Assembly (NCBI RefSeq): GCF_042140125.1
Contig: NZ_CP159473.1
Direction: 5' to 3' (one strand)
Source of the DNA: Rhodophyticola sp017644125
GTDB taxonomy: Bacteria; Pseudomonadota; Alphaproteobacteria; Rhodobacterales; Rhodobacteraceae
Length of the DNA stretch: 64,000 nt
Shown here: in pieces, positions 7,678 to 16,317 of the stretch
Layout: each line of letters opens with the position of its first letter
Position numbering within the stretch: the first letter of the stretch is position 1
Position numbers and translations under genes: made by a program
The notes under the pieces: model-generated
The model's database searches: none
What the model was told of the DNA's origin: nothing
What the model saw: the letters and a program-made list of their open reading frames with translations, nothing else

Positions 7678-9081
7678 TCAGCGCAGCATCGGCACTGCGG
7701 GGGTTGCCCGCTCCGCCGTCAAGGCGGGTGGCTGCGGGCCGCCTGTCGCCCAGTCCAGCAGTTCGACCGTATGGACAACCGGAATATCCGTTCCGCCGCC
7801 GATCTGCATCATGCAGCCGATATTGCCCGCCGCGATGATATCCGGAACCTTCGCCTCAAGGGTCCGCACCTTGCGGTCTTTCAGCTGTTTCGAGATCTCG
7901 GGCTGCATCAGATTATAGGTGCCGGCGCTGCCGCAGCACAGGTGGCTGTCCGCAGGTTCCACGACCTCGAACCCGGCCCGCTTCAGAAGGTCCTTGGGAT
8001 AGGTCTTGATCTGCTGGCCATGCTGCAGGCTGCACGCGGCGTGATAGGCGACTTTCAGGCCCTGACCGATCGGGGCGGGCGCGCTTTCGGGGGTATGCGC
8101 CGCATCGGTCCCGGCGATGGCGTCGCGCGCGGGGTTGATGGCGCGCCATTGCGGCGCGTCGCCGGGCAGAAGGTCGATCAGCACTTCCGAGATGTCTCTC
8201 GCGATACCCGCCACGGCGGCGGCCTCTTCCGCGAGCGGCTCGTTGCGGAACATGTGGCCATAATCCTTCACGGTCGTCCCGCAGCCGCTGGTATTGATGA
8301 CGATGGCGTCCAGCCCCGCACCCTGCATCTCGGTCCACCACGCGCGGATATTCCTTGCCGCCGTGGCGTGGCTTTCCCGGGTCTTGCCCATGTGATGCGT
8401 CAGCGCACCGCAGCAGCCCGCGCCCTCGGCGATCACCACTTCGGCGCCCAGTCTGCGCAGAAGCCGGATGGTCGCGTCGTTGATATCCGTGTTCAGCGCG
8501 CGTTGCGCGCATCCGGTCATGAGCGCGACACGCATCTTGCGCGCGCCCATTGCGAAAAACACCTGCGGATCGTCATTGCGGCTGACCGGGGGGATGGTTT
8601 TGGGCGCCATTTCCAGCATCGCCTTCAGCCGCGCATCCGGCATCAGCCATTTGAAAGGCCGGCCGATCTTGGCCCCGAGCAGCGCCAGACGAAACCTCGT
8701 CGGATAGGGCAGGATCCGCGCCAGGATCCAGCGCAGCGCCCTGTCGCTGAAGGGGCGTTTATAGGTCTGTTCGATATATTCGCGCGCGTGATCCACCAGA
8801 TGCATGTAATGCACGCCCGACGGGCATGTGGTCATGCAGGCCAGGCAGGACAGGCACCGGTCGATATGCTTTACGGTCTTTTCGTCCGCAGGGCGATCAT
8901 TTTCCAGCATATCTTTTATAAGATATATCCGTCCGCGCGGGCTGTCCAACTCGTCGCCCAGCACCTGATAGGTCGGGCAGGTGGCCGTGCAAAAACCGCA
9001 ATGGACGCAGGATCGCAGGATCTCGTTCGACCGTTTGGTCGCAGGATCCTTCAACTGCTCAGGCGTGAAGGTGGTTTGCAT
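7678..9081 (-). CDS. glcF: Glycolate oxidase iron-sulfur subunit GlcF
   Basis: Iron-sulfur subunit that passes electrons from the GlcD/GlcE flavoproteins into the respiratory chain during glycolate oxidation to glyoxylate. Two ferredoxin-type motifs bind two 4Fe-4S clusters: Cys25, 28, 31, 35 and Cys76, 79, 82, 86. Two C-terminal CCG domains follow, visible as GCGTT / GAGCCGALTHH and SHLCCGSAGTYN. Length 467 aa from ATG 9081; a longer in-frame extension was rejected because similarity begins at MQTTF. Last gene of glcD-glcE-membrane protein-glcF. About 160 GC-rich bases follow before the protease start, with no clear terminator. Confidence 0.94.
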   Translation of the reverse strand: MQTTFTPEQLKDPATKRSNEILRSCVHCGFCTATCPTYQVLGDELDSPRGRIYLIKDMLENDRPADEKTVKHIDRCLSCLACMTTCPSGVHYMHLVDHAREYIEQTYKRPFSDRALRWILARILPYPTRFRLALLGAKIGRPFKWLMPDARLKAMLEMAPKTIPPVSRNDDPQVFFAMGARKMRVALMTGCAQRALNTDINDATIRLLRRLGAEVVIAEGAGCCGALTHHMGKTRESHATAARNIRAWWTEMQGAGLDAIVINTSGCGTTVKDYGHMFRNEPLAEEAAAVAGIARDISEVLIDLLPGDAPQWRAINPARDAIAGTDAAHTPESAPAPIGQGLKVAYHAACSLQHGQQIKTYPKDLLKRAGFEVVEPADSHLCCGSAGTYNLMQPEISKQLKDRKVRTLEAKVPDIIAAGNIGCMMQIGGGTDIPVVHTVELLDWATGGPQPPALTAERATPAVPMLR

Positions 9082-9091
9082 GACCGCCCTT

Positions 9092-9439
9092 TCAGATAAA
9101 TGAGAGAATGACGAGCCCCAGGACCGCCGCAGAAACCAAGAAGAGCGCCGCGAAAACGCCGCGCGCGGCCCAGACCGACGTGAAGCGGCCGAGATAGAGG
9201 TGATACCCCATGCCCGCCACCGTCGCCGCCAGAAGGGCGACGCCAAGCGCGCTGACCCATGCAGGATAGCGCCCGAGCATCGGCCCCTCCACGATCAGCG
9301 AAGCGAAGACAAGGGCCGCGGCAACGGCCGAGCCGATCTGGGCAATCAACGCCCCGAGCGGGCGGTCGCGGATAAAGACAAGCCCGCAGAACACGGCGGC
9401 GGACAGGACCGCAATCGGGGCGGCATCAAGGCCCATCAT
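9092..9439 (-). CDS. Small membrane protein inside glc operon
   Basis: A 115-residue integral membrane protein with four hydrophobic segments (about 8-25, 33-52, 60-80, 93-113) and no recognisable catalytic motif. It sits between glcE and glcF. Its ribosome binding site GAGGTG overlaps the glcE stop, and glcF begins 10 bases after its own stop, so it belongs to the operon. I infer it may help anchor the peripheral glycolate oxidase complex to the membrane or assemble it. I do not know a named family for it. Confidence 0.75.
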   Translation of the reverse strand: MMGLDAAPIAVLSAAVFCGLVFIRDRPLGALIAQIGSAVAAALVFASLIVEGPMLGRYPAWVSALGVALLAATVAGMGYHLYLGRFTSVWAARGVFAALFLVSAAVLGLVILSFI

Positions 9440-9440
9440 C

Positions 9441-10598
9441 TCACACCTCTCCGCCCATCAGGCCAGGGTTCAGGATACCCTTCGGGTCGAACTGCTTCCT
9501 CAGCCCCGCCGACAATGCGGCAATCGGCGCGGCTTCGGGGTGAAAGACCGGCAGACGGGCGCGGGTGTCCTCGCTGGCCCGGATCAATGTCGCGTGGCCG
9601 GCGAAATCCGCCAGCTTCGCGCGCAGATCGGTGCCGCCCGGAACCAGCGCCCAGACCAGCCCGCCGCCCCAGTCATAGAGCACATCGCGCGCGTCCAGCT
9701 TCGCCACCAGCCCCGGCGCATCGGTCGGCTTCACCGAGATGCGCCAGACATCCCCGTCCTTGCCCTTGAACCCGTCCACGTCCCGCACCCATTTCCAACC
9801 GGTATCGGTGCCGGACGCGCCGCCATCGGCCGCAAGCCCGGTTTCGATCTCGGCCTGTCCGAAGGGGGCCAGCAGGGCCTGAAGCCGACCGGCCCGATAG
9901 GCGACCGAAGCCTCGAACCCTTCGACGCGAAGCATGGTCACCGGATCGCCGTCCAGACCATTGGGCGTGTGCGCCGCGCCGGAAACCTCGAAAGGAGAGC
10001 CGAGCGCCGCAGCCATCGCCGCGACCGCGGTTTCGTCATCAAGCCCCCGGAGAAGCACGCAGGCCGTTGCCGCCACACCGGGCAGAACCTTGAAACTCAA
10101 CTCCGACAGGACGCCAAGCGTGCCATAGCTGCCGGCCATCAGTTTCACCAGATCATAGCCGGTGACATTCTTCATCACCCGCCCGCCGTTTTTCATGATG
10201 CGTCCGCGCCCGTCGACGAACCGCACGCCGATCAGGCTGTCGCGGCAGGCGCCGGCCTGGATCCGGCGGGGGCCCGATACGTTGGCCGCGACAACGCCGC
10301 CGATGGTGGGAACCCCGTCGGTTCCCATCAGGGACCGGTGATCCATGGGTTCGAAGGGCAGCCTCTGGTTTTCCGCCGCCAGCGCCGCCTCCACATCCGC
10401 AAGCGGAGTGCCCGCCTTCACGACGATGGTCAGCGCGCCGGGTTCATAAAGCTCGATCCCGCGCATGTCGGCCATGGACAGGACCTCTCCCACCACGGGG
10501 CGCCCGATCGGCCGGGTGCCGCCACCCTGCACCCGCAACGGGGCGGATGCGGCCGACAGCATCTCGGCAAGCTCAATCTCGGTTTCAGGGGTCAGCAC
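9441..10598 (-). CDS. glcE: Glycolate oxidase FAD-binding subunit GlcE
   Basis: FAD-binding subunit of glycolate oxidase, a shortened relative of GlcD with the PCMH-type FAD fold. Visible are RVQGGGTRPIG, the GVVAANVSGPRR block and KNVTGYDLVKLMAGSYGTLG, all diagnostic for GlcE. The start is uncertain: GTG at 10598 (used, 385 aa) has AAGGAG nine bases upstream, while a GTG at 10667 would add 23 residues without family similarity. It lies about 100 bases after the glcD stop in the same operon and its stop abuts the small membrane protein gene. Confidence 0.9.
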   Translation of the reverse strand: MLTPETEIELAEMLSAASAPLRVQGGGTRPIGRPVVGEVLSMADMRGIELYEPGALTIVVKAGTPLADVEAALAAENQRLPFEPMDHRSLMGTDGVPTIGGVVAANVSGPRRIQAGACRDSLIGVRFVDGRGRIMKNGGRVMKNVTGYDLVKLMAGSYGTLGVLSELSFKVLPGVAATACVLLRGLDDETAVAAMAAALGSPFEVSGAAHTPNGLDGDPVTMLRVEGFEASVAYRAGRLQALLAPFGQAEIETGLAADGGASGTDTGWKWVRDVDGFKGKDGDVWRISVKPTDAPGLVAKLDARDVLYDWGGGLVWALVPGGTDLRAKLADFAGHATLIRASEDTRARLPVFHPEAAPIAALSAGLRKQFDPKGILNPGLMGGEV

Positions 10599-10695
10599 GG
10601 CGGCCTGCTCCTTCTCTGCGCCCCGGATCTTCACGGGGTTTCGGATATGGGCGGGGCGCGCCTGCACAGGCCCCTGTCCCGATGACGTGCAACCT

Positions 10696-12135
10696 TCAGG
10701 CGGCGAGGGTCCGGCGGCTGGCCGAAGCCTCCAGCGGAAACACCTTGGCCGGGTTCAGCAGCCATGCCGGATCGAAGACATCCTTCACCTGCATTTGCAG
10801 TTCCAGATCCTCCGGGGTGAACTGCGTGGTCATCAGATCGCGCTTTTCGATACCCACGCCATGTTCGCCGGTCAGGCAGCCGCCAACCTCGACACAGAGC
10901 TTCAATATCTCCGCACCGAACGCCTCGCAGATTTCCAGATCGCCGGGCTTGTTCGCGTCGAACAGGATCAGCGGGTGCATGTTGCCATCGCCCGCATGGA
11001 ACACGTTACCGACCTCCAGCCCGAATTCCTTGCTCATCTCGCCGATGCGGCGCAGCACATACGGCAGGCTGGAAACCGGGATCGTGCCGTCCAGACACAT
11101 GTAATCGTTGATCTGCCCGACCGCTCCGAAAGCCGATTTCCTGCCAAGCCAAATCTTCGCGCTTTCCTCTGCGGATTTGGACTCGCGCAGCTCCACCGGG
11201 TCATATCTGCGGGCGATCTGCAGGATCACGCCAAGCTGTTCGTCGATCTCGGCTTCCGAGCCTTCGACCTCGACAATCAGCAACGCGTTGCAGTCCGGAT
11301 ATCCGGCATTCGCGAATTTCTCCGTCGTCTCGATGCAAAGCCTGTCCATGAACTCGATCGCCACCGGCAGGACGCCCGCCTTGATGATATCCGCGACACA
11401 GGCGCCCGCGGTTTCGTTATCGTCGAAACCGATCAGAACCGGCCGCGCGCCCTCGGGCTTGGGCAGGATCCGCAGCGTCGCTTCGGTCACCACACCCAAC
11501 TGCCCCTCCGACCCGCAGACAAGGCCCAGAAGATCATAGCCCGCCGCATCCAGATGCGCGCCGCCGATCTCCATCACCTGACCATCCATGGTGACCAGCG
11601 TCACACCCAGCAGGTTGTTGGTCGTCACGCCGTATTTCAGGCAATGGGCACCGCCGGAATTCATTGCGATATTGCCCGCGATCGCGCAGGCCAGCTGGCT
11701 TGACGGATCGGGCGCGTAGAAAAACCCGTCCTCCTCCACCGCGCCCGTGACCGACAGGTTGGTGCGCCCGGACTGAACCCGGATAATCCGGTTCTGATAA
11801 TCGGTTTCCAGCACGTCGTTCAGACGTGCCACACCAAGGATCACGCTGTCGGCGGTCGGCAAAGCCCCCCCGGCAAGCGACGTGCCGGATCCGCGAGGCA
11901 CAACCGGCACACCCATTTCGTTGCAGATTTTCAGAACCGCCACGACCTCTTCGGTCGTGGATGGCAGGACCGCGACCATCGGCGGGCATTTATAGGCGGT
12001 GAGCGCGTCGCATTCATAAGCGCGGGTGCCGGCTTCCTCGTGAATCACCGCATCCTTCGGCAGAACCGACATCAGTCGAGCCACCACAGCCGATTTTTTG
12101 GCCAGAATCGCCGGGTCCGGGGTTGGCATCTCCAT
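10696..12135 (-). CDS. glcD: Glycolate oxidase catalytic subunit GlcD
   Basis: FAD-linked oxidase of 479 residues that converts glycolate (and often D-lactate) to glyoxylate. The PCMH FAD fold is at about 45-225 with the pyrophosphate loop VPRGSGTSLAGGA at 79-91. The FAD-oxidase C-terminal domain follows, with HAGDGNMHP and TGEHGVGIEKRD, which carry active-site and metal-binding histidines. ATG 12135 is preceded by GGGAGGAGCG; a 20-codon upstream extension was rejected. First gene of the operon, transcribed from the AT-rich divergent gap that holds a candidate operator. Its glyoxylate product connects to the malyl-CoA/EMC genes elsewhere in the window. Confidence 0.96.
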   Translation of the reverse strand: MEMPTPDPAILAKKSAVVARLMSVLPKDAVIHEEAGTRAYECDALTAYKCPPMVAVLPSTTEEVVAVLKICNEMGVPVVPRGSGTSLAGGALPTADSVILGVARLNDVLETDYQNRIIRVQSGRTNLSVTGAVEEDGFFYAPDPSSQLACAIAGNIAMNSGGAHCLKYGVTTNNLLGVTLVTMDGQVMEIGGAHLDAAGYDLLGLVCGSEGQLGVVTEATLRILPKPEGARPVLIGFDDNETAGACVADIIKAGVLPVAIEFMDRLCIETTEKFANAGYPDCNALLIVEVEGSEAEIDEQLGVILQIARRYDPVELRESKSAEESAKIWLGRKSAFGAVGQINDYMCLDGTIPVSSLPYVLRRIGEMSKEFGLEVGNVFHAGDGNMHPLILFDANKPGDLEICEAFGAEILKLCVEVGGCLTGEHGVGIEKRDLMTTQFTPEDLELQMQVKDVFDPAWLLNPAKVFPLEASASRRTLAA

Positions 12136-12152
12136 GATATCGCTCCTCCCAT

Positions 12153-12180
12153 CCAATATTGGTAAATAAATATAACCAAT
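12153..12180. promoter_or_regulatory. Candidate operator upstream of glcD (ATTGGT/ACCAAT)
   Basis: The only AT-rich stretch of the divergent gap contains CCAATATTGG (a perfect 10-bp palindrome, 12153-12162) and a further ACCAAT at 12175-12180, which forms an inverted pair with ATTGGT at 12158-12163 across 11 bases. Half sites of the TTGGT/ACCAA kind are used by FadR-subfamily GntR regulators (PdhR, GlcC). That makes GlcC-like control of glcDEF plausible. Confidence 0.45.
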
Positions 12181-12224
12181 TTTTGCAGATGGCAAGAGAT
12201 TCCTTGCCCGCTACTGTCGCAGCC

Positions 12225-12929
12225 ATGAACTTCATCATGGTGCTCACAACCCTCAGCTGGCTCGATGCGCTTGCCCTTGCCACAATCCTTCTGGCCTGGG
12301 ACGGTCTGGGCGCCTGGATCGAGGCGGAAAACGTCGCGCGCCCCTCGGTGACCGTATTGATGACGCATTACCGGCGCGCCTGGATGGAGGAGATGATCAA
12401 TCGCGACGGGCGGGTCTTCGATGCGACCATCCTGACCAATCTGCGCCAGGGCACGGCGTTCTTCGCCTCGGGCGCGATGCTGGCCACCGGCGGGCTGCTG
12501 ACGCTGATCGGCAATTCCGACCAGTTGATCGTCGTGGCCCGCGACCTGACACTGGAGGAGGAAACCGCCCTGATCTGGCAGATCAAGCTGCTGCTGACCG
12601 TAGTCTTGCTGACCCAGGCGGTGCTGCGGTTCGTCTGGTCGAACCGGCTATTCGGCTATTGCGCCGTCCTGATGGCCGCCGTGCCGAACGACCCGACCGA
12701 CCCGCGCGCCCTGCCCCGCGCCGGGAAAGCCGCCGAGATCAACATCCGCGCCGCATTCAATTTCAATCGTGGCATGCGGGCGATCTATTTCGCGCTTGGC
12801 TCGCTGGCGTGGCTGCTTGGGCCGGTGCCTCTGATCGCGGCGGTGCTGGTGATCTCCTACGTGATCTGGAACCGGGATTTCGCCTCCGCCTCCCGCGAGG
12901 TCATGCTGAGCGATGGAGAACAGCTATGA
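12225..12929 (+). CDS. DUF599 family membrane protein
   Basis: A 234-residue inner-membrane protein of the DUF599 family, function unknown. It shows four hydrophobic segments, the conserved loop RRAWMEEMINRDGRVFDATI near residue 50, the stretch LRQGTAFFASG and FNRGMRAIYF near the third helix. The start is ambiguous: ATG 12225 and ATG 12237 are both possible, and upstream in-frame codons fall inside the glc operator region. Divergent from glcD. Its stop overlaps the start of the next gene by four bases (ATGA), so the two are translationally coupled. Confidence 0.85.
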   Translation: MNFIMVLTTLSWLDALALATILLAWDGLGAWIEAENVARPSVTVLMTHYRRAWMEEMINRDGRVFDATILTNLRQGTAFFASGAMLATGGLLTLIGNSDQLIVVARDLTLEEETALIWQIKLLLTVVLLTQAVLRFVWSNRLFGYCAVLMAAVPNDPTDPRALPRAGKAAEINIRAAFNFNRGMRAIYFALGSLAWLLGPVPLIAAVLVISYVIWNRDFASASREVMLSDGEQL

Positions 12930-13267
12930 GGCATGTGTTGGCGGCGATCTGCGTCCTGCTTCCGCTCGCGGCGTTTGCGGAACCGCCGGAGATCGTCGCC
13001 GCGGCCTATTCCGCCGGCCGGGTTTCGGTCACGCTGGCGCATCCCGATACGGGCTGGGATCATTATGCGGATGGGTGGCAGGTGGAACTTGAAGACGGAA
13101 CGGTTCTGGGAACGCGGGTTCTTCTGCACCCGCATGTGGAGGAGCAGCCTTTCACGCGCAGCCTTGGCAATGTGGTGATCCCTGCGGGCGTGACGCAGGT
13201 CTTCATCCGCGCCCGCTGCAACGTGACGGGATGGGGCGAAGACCGGTTTGCGCTTTCGGTCGAGTGA
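12926..13267 (+). CDS. Small secreted protein coupled to DUF599 gene
   Basis: A 113-residue exported protein with signal peptide (about 1-18, ending AFA) and a compact beta-rich body (SVTLAHPDTGWDHYADGWQVE, then TRVLLHPHVEEQPFTRSL). The body contains several His and Trp residues and one Cys. ATG overlaps the stop of the DUF599 gene. The HPH and HYAD clusters could bind a metal, but this is only a guess. I do not recognise a named family. Confidence 0.75.
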   Translation: MRHVLAAICVLLPLAAFAEPPEIVAAAYSAGRVSVTLAHPDTGWDHYADGWQVELEDGTVLGTRVLLHPHVEEQPFTRSLGNVVIPAGVTQVFIRARCNVTGWGEDRFALSVE

Positions 13268-13344
13268 TCTCTGCGCGCGAGGGGGAATGACGCCCTGAGA
13301 CCGGACGGCACGACCGACCGCCAGAACCGCTTGCTGGACGACCG

Positions 13345-14163
13345 TCAATCAGCGTCGTCGGGGCCGTCATAGGGCCGGTCGATCTTGAGCGTTTCAGCCA
13401 GCTTTGCCCATGTCACCTCTTCGAAGCGTTCGGGCCAATCCACGCCCCAGGTCCTGGCGAGCCTGCGGGCCCGGAGCAGATAGGCGGCCGCATAGGCAAG
13501 GTGGGCGGCAACCATCCTGTCCTGCGTGGCCTCCGGGGCCGGCAGGGAGGTCAGCGCCTGTTTCTGCTCCTCGGTGATCAGCCTGTTCAGATGCAGCAGA
13601 CCGCCCCTGTGGCGTATGCCGGTTTCGGCGATCATCAGATCGACCAGTTTGTTGCGCAGGTGAAAGACACCCAGCACACCGTTGAGATACTCCTGCCGAC
13701 CGACCGCAAGGGGCAGAAGCCCGAGAATACGGATGAACTCCTCGATCTGATACCGCATTTGCTTCGGATCGGGCACCGGACGCGGCGTGACCTCGGGCAG
13801 CGTCGGGTACAGCCCGTCATGGTCGAACAGCACTTTCAGGCCGTCCTGTCTCTGCCCGCCCATCTGATCCGGCTTCAGCATGACGAGATCGATCCGCAGC
13901 CAGTCGGCGGTGATCGCATTGATCAGAAGCGGCCGGACGTTGCGATCCCACCAAAGCACGATTTCGCCGGTTTGCTCGACGGCCTCACGCCAGAGCGCCA
14001 CAATCTCGTCGGTCGCGCCCTCCGGGGCCGCGAGAACGAAGTCGATATCGCTGAAACGATCCGCAAATCCGGTGCCATGGCTGCCGCCGAGAAACAGCGC
14101 GCGGATCGCCGGTTTCTCCTTCAGGGCGGAGGTGATCGTTTCTATCGCCTGCTGTTGATCCAT
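13345..14163 (-). CDS. Nucleotidyltransferase-domain protein
   Basis: A 272-residue protein with an N-terminal polymerase-beta-like nucleotidyltransferase fold. GGSHGTGFADRFSDIDF at about 26-42 gives the GS motif and the first two catalytic acids (D-x-D); LRIDLVML supplies the third Asp near residue 90. The rest is helical, like aminoglycoside adenylyltransferase-type or MNT/HEPN-related enzymes, but no substrate can be assigned. ATG 14163 is used; a GTG four codons upstream is an alternative. It stands alone, converging on the DUF599 pair. Confidence 0.78.
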   Translation of the reverse strand: MDQQQAIETITSALKEKPAIRALFLGGSHGTGFADRFSDIDFVLAAPEGATDEIVALWREAVEQTGEIVLWWDRNVRPLLINAITADWLRIDLVMLKPDQMGGQRQDGLKVLFDHDGLYPTLPEVTPRPVPDPKQMRYQIEEFIRILGLLPLAVGRQEYLNGVLGVFHLRNKLVDLMIAETGIRHRGGLLHLNRLITEEQKQALTSLPAPEATQDRMVAAHLAYAAAYLLRARRLARTWGVDWPERFEEVTWAKLAETLKIDRPYDGPDDAD

Positions 14164-14247
14164 TCGATCCACCACTCTCCTGCTGCGCGTTCCTGCGCAG
14201 ATTTCCGGGCCAAAGATTAAGGGGGTGCAGCCCGCCCCCGATCCGGC

Positions 14248-16314
14248 TTATCGCCGCCCTTCACGGAGCCAGGCGCCGAGCATAAGGGCGGACGCGATCA
14301 GCAGAAGCAGCCAGGTCGCGATCAGCGGCATGACGGTCACATCGGTGGTCAGGTAGGCCGCCCGCGGGGTCAGGCCGATCCAGCCACGGCCGGCGGCATT
14401 GCGCCCCTCGGCCACACGCCGCAAATCGGGGATCCCGTCTTCCAGGCGCAGGATGCCGCCCCGCGTCGGATCGATGGCGGGTGTCAGACGGGCCGCACTG
14501 GCGATGGTCTCCTCGAACTCGCGCGGCGCGGCGGGGCCGAGGGCGATCACCGTCTCCATCTCTCCCTCCCGCAGGCGGTAGAGGCCCTGATCGGTTCCGG
14601 TATACTCGGCCGTGAACTGACCCGGCGCGGTCTCTTCCAGAGTGATCTCCGTCTCGGCGCCGTCCGGGCCGGTCACCGTGACCCGGCCGACCTCTTCGGC
14701 CAGCGTCTGACGCGTGATCCGCACGGTCTGGCCAATCGCTTCGGCCCTCAGCGCCTCCTCCTCCAGATCGGGCTCCCCCATCATCCAGTGGGCCAGACGG
14801 CGCAGCATCTCCAGTTGCGGCCCCCCACCCTCGTAGCCACGATCCCACAGCCACGCGTGATCCGAGGCCAGCAGCGCGACACGCCCCTCGCCCACCCGGT
14901 TCAGCAGCAGAAGCGGCGCATCGTCGGCTCCGGTCATGACGGTTTGACCGGCCCGCTCGATCACCTCGATCTGGCGGAACCATCGTCCCCATGGCGCGTC
15001 GTTGTCTTCCAGCCCGGCATGGGTCTGTTCCAGACCGGTCGTGACCGGATGACGCGCGCCCAGATCCGAGATCTGCGGCAGGAACGGCGTTTCCACCACC
15101 CGCGCGGTCGGCTGGCCCGGCAGGATCGTGGCCAGCGGCGTCCGATAGAGCGAATCCGCGCTGGCGAAATCGGGGCCCGCCGCCATCAGCAATGCACCGC
15201 CCTCTTCGACATAGCGCCGGACATTGTCGAGATAGAGCATCGGCAGGATGCCGCGTCGCTGATAGCGGTCGAAGATGATCAGGTCGAACTCGTCGATCGC
15301 CTCCATGAACAGTTCCCGCGTGGGGAACGCGATCAGGCTGAGCTCGGTCACCGGCACGCCGTCCTGCTTGTCAGGCGGTCTGAGGATGGTGAAATGCACC
15401 AGATCGACCGCAGGGTCCGATTTCAGCAGGTTGCGCCATGTCCGCTGGCCCGGATGCGGCTGCCCCGAGACAAGAAGCACCCGCAACCGGTCGCGCACCC
15501 CGTTGATCTGGACAACCGCCGCATTGTTCCTGTCGGTCAGTTCGCCGGCGGCCTCCGGCACGATGAACTGGATCACGTTCATCCCGGCATGGGGCAGGGT
15601 CAGCGGCAGGGTTATGTCTTCGCCCACAGGCACCTGGAACCGGCGCGCCTCCTCCCCGTCAATGGCGATCAGCAGCTCGGCCCGGCCCGCAACGCCGGCC
15701 GGAACCGCGCCCTGATCCTCGATACGGAGCTTCAGGGTCACCTCCTCGTCGAGGATCGCGAAGGCCGGGGCGTTCTGGACCAGCAGGCGGCGATCCCAGT
15801 CGGTCTCCCGCCCGGTCAGCAGGGCGTGAAGCGGCGCGGGCATGTTGGGCACCAGCCCCGCATCATGCAACTGACCGTCGGTCAGCAATATGGCACCGGC
15901 GACCCGCGCGCGCGGCTCGTCCGCCAGCAGATTGCCAAGCGCCTCCATCAAGAGCGTGCCCGCGTTGTCCGCACCATCGCCGACGCGGATCCGACGCAAC
16001 TCCATGCCAAGCGTGGACACCTCCGCCTCCAGCGCCGTGACAGCCTCGGCCACCTGCGCCCGGCGGTCAGACAGGTCCTGGCTGGCGCTGTCATCGACGA
16101 CCAGAAGCACGATATCGCTGAGCGGCTCGCGCTCCTCGTTCTGAAGCGCTGGATTGGCAAGCGCCAGCAGCAGCACCGCAGAGGCCAGCGCCCGGAACGG
16201 CCAGCCCGACAACCCGCGCCAGATCGCTAATGCCGTGATCAGCAAAGCGGCGCCGGCCAGGCCCCAGATCACGGGCCAGGGCAAAAGCGGATCGAAGAGG
16301 ATATCGCTGGCCAT
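14248..16314 (-). CDS. Membrane-anchored amidotransferase-like protein of MoxR cluster
   Basis: A 688-residue protein with two N-terminal membrane helices (about 14-32, 38-54) and one at the C-terminus (about 660-680). Between them a von Willebrand-like segment begins VLLVVDDSAS, followed by beta-rich domains and a class I glutamine-amidotransferase-like fold in which a catalytic Cys is not evident. The architecture is standard for the last gene of alphaproteobacterial MoxR-DUF58-DUF4159 clusters, of unknown function, presumably in the cell envelope. It begins three bases after the stop of the DUF4159 gene. Confidence 0.75.
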   Translation of the reverse strand: MASDILFDPLLPWPVIWGLAGAALLITALAIWRGLSGWPFRALASAVLLLALANPALQNEEREPLSDIVLLVVDDSASQDLSDRRAQVAEAVTALEAEVSTLGMELRRIRVGDGADNAGTLLMEALGNLLADEPRARVAGAILLTDGQLHDAGLVPNMPAPLHALLTGRETDWDRRLLVQNAPAFAILDEEVTLKLRIEDQGAVPAGVAGRAELLIAIDGEEARRFQVPVGEDITLPLTLPHAGMNVIQFIVPEAAGELTDRNNAAVVQINGVRDRLRVLLVSGQPHPGQRTWRNLLKSDPAVDLVHFTILRPPDKQDGVPVTELSLIAFPTRELFMEAIDEFDLIIFDRYQRRGILPMLYLDNVRRYVEEGGALLMAAGPDFASADSLYRTPLATILPGQPTARVVETPFLPQISDLGARHPVTTGLEQTHAGLEDNDAPWGRWFRQIEVIERAGQTVMTGADDAPLLLLNRVGEGRVALLASDHAWLWDRGYEGGGPQLEMLRRLAHWMMGEPDLEEEALRAEAIGQTVRITRQTLAEEVGRVTVTGPDGAETEITLEETAPGQFTAEYTGTDQGLYRLREGEMETVIALGPAAPREFEETIASAARLTPAIDPTRGGILRLEDGIPDLRRVAEGRNAAGRGWIGLTPRAAYLTTDVTVMPLIATWLLLLIASALMLGAWLREGRR

Positions 16315-16317
16315 GCC

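Noticed and set aside
6493..9099. Very long open frame on the plus strand opposite the protease and glcF genes
   Set aside because: Arginine/histidine/glutamine-rich composition without motifs; it is the antisense shadow of well-supported minus-strand genes in GC-rich DNA. The same holds for the long plus-strand frames at 16321-19155, 27724-30288 and 30245-31966.
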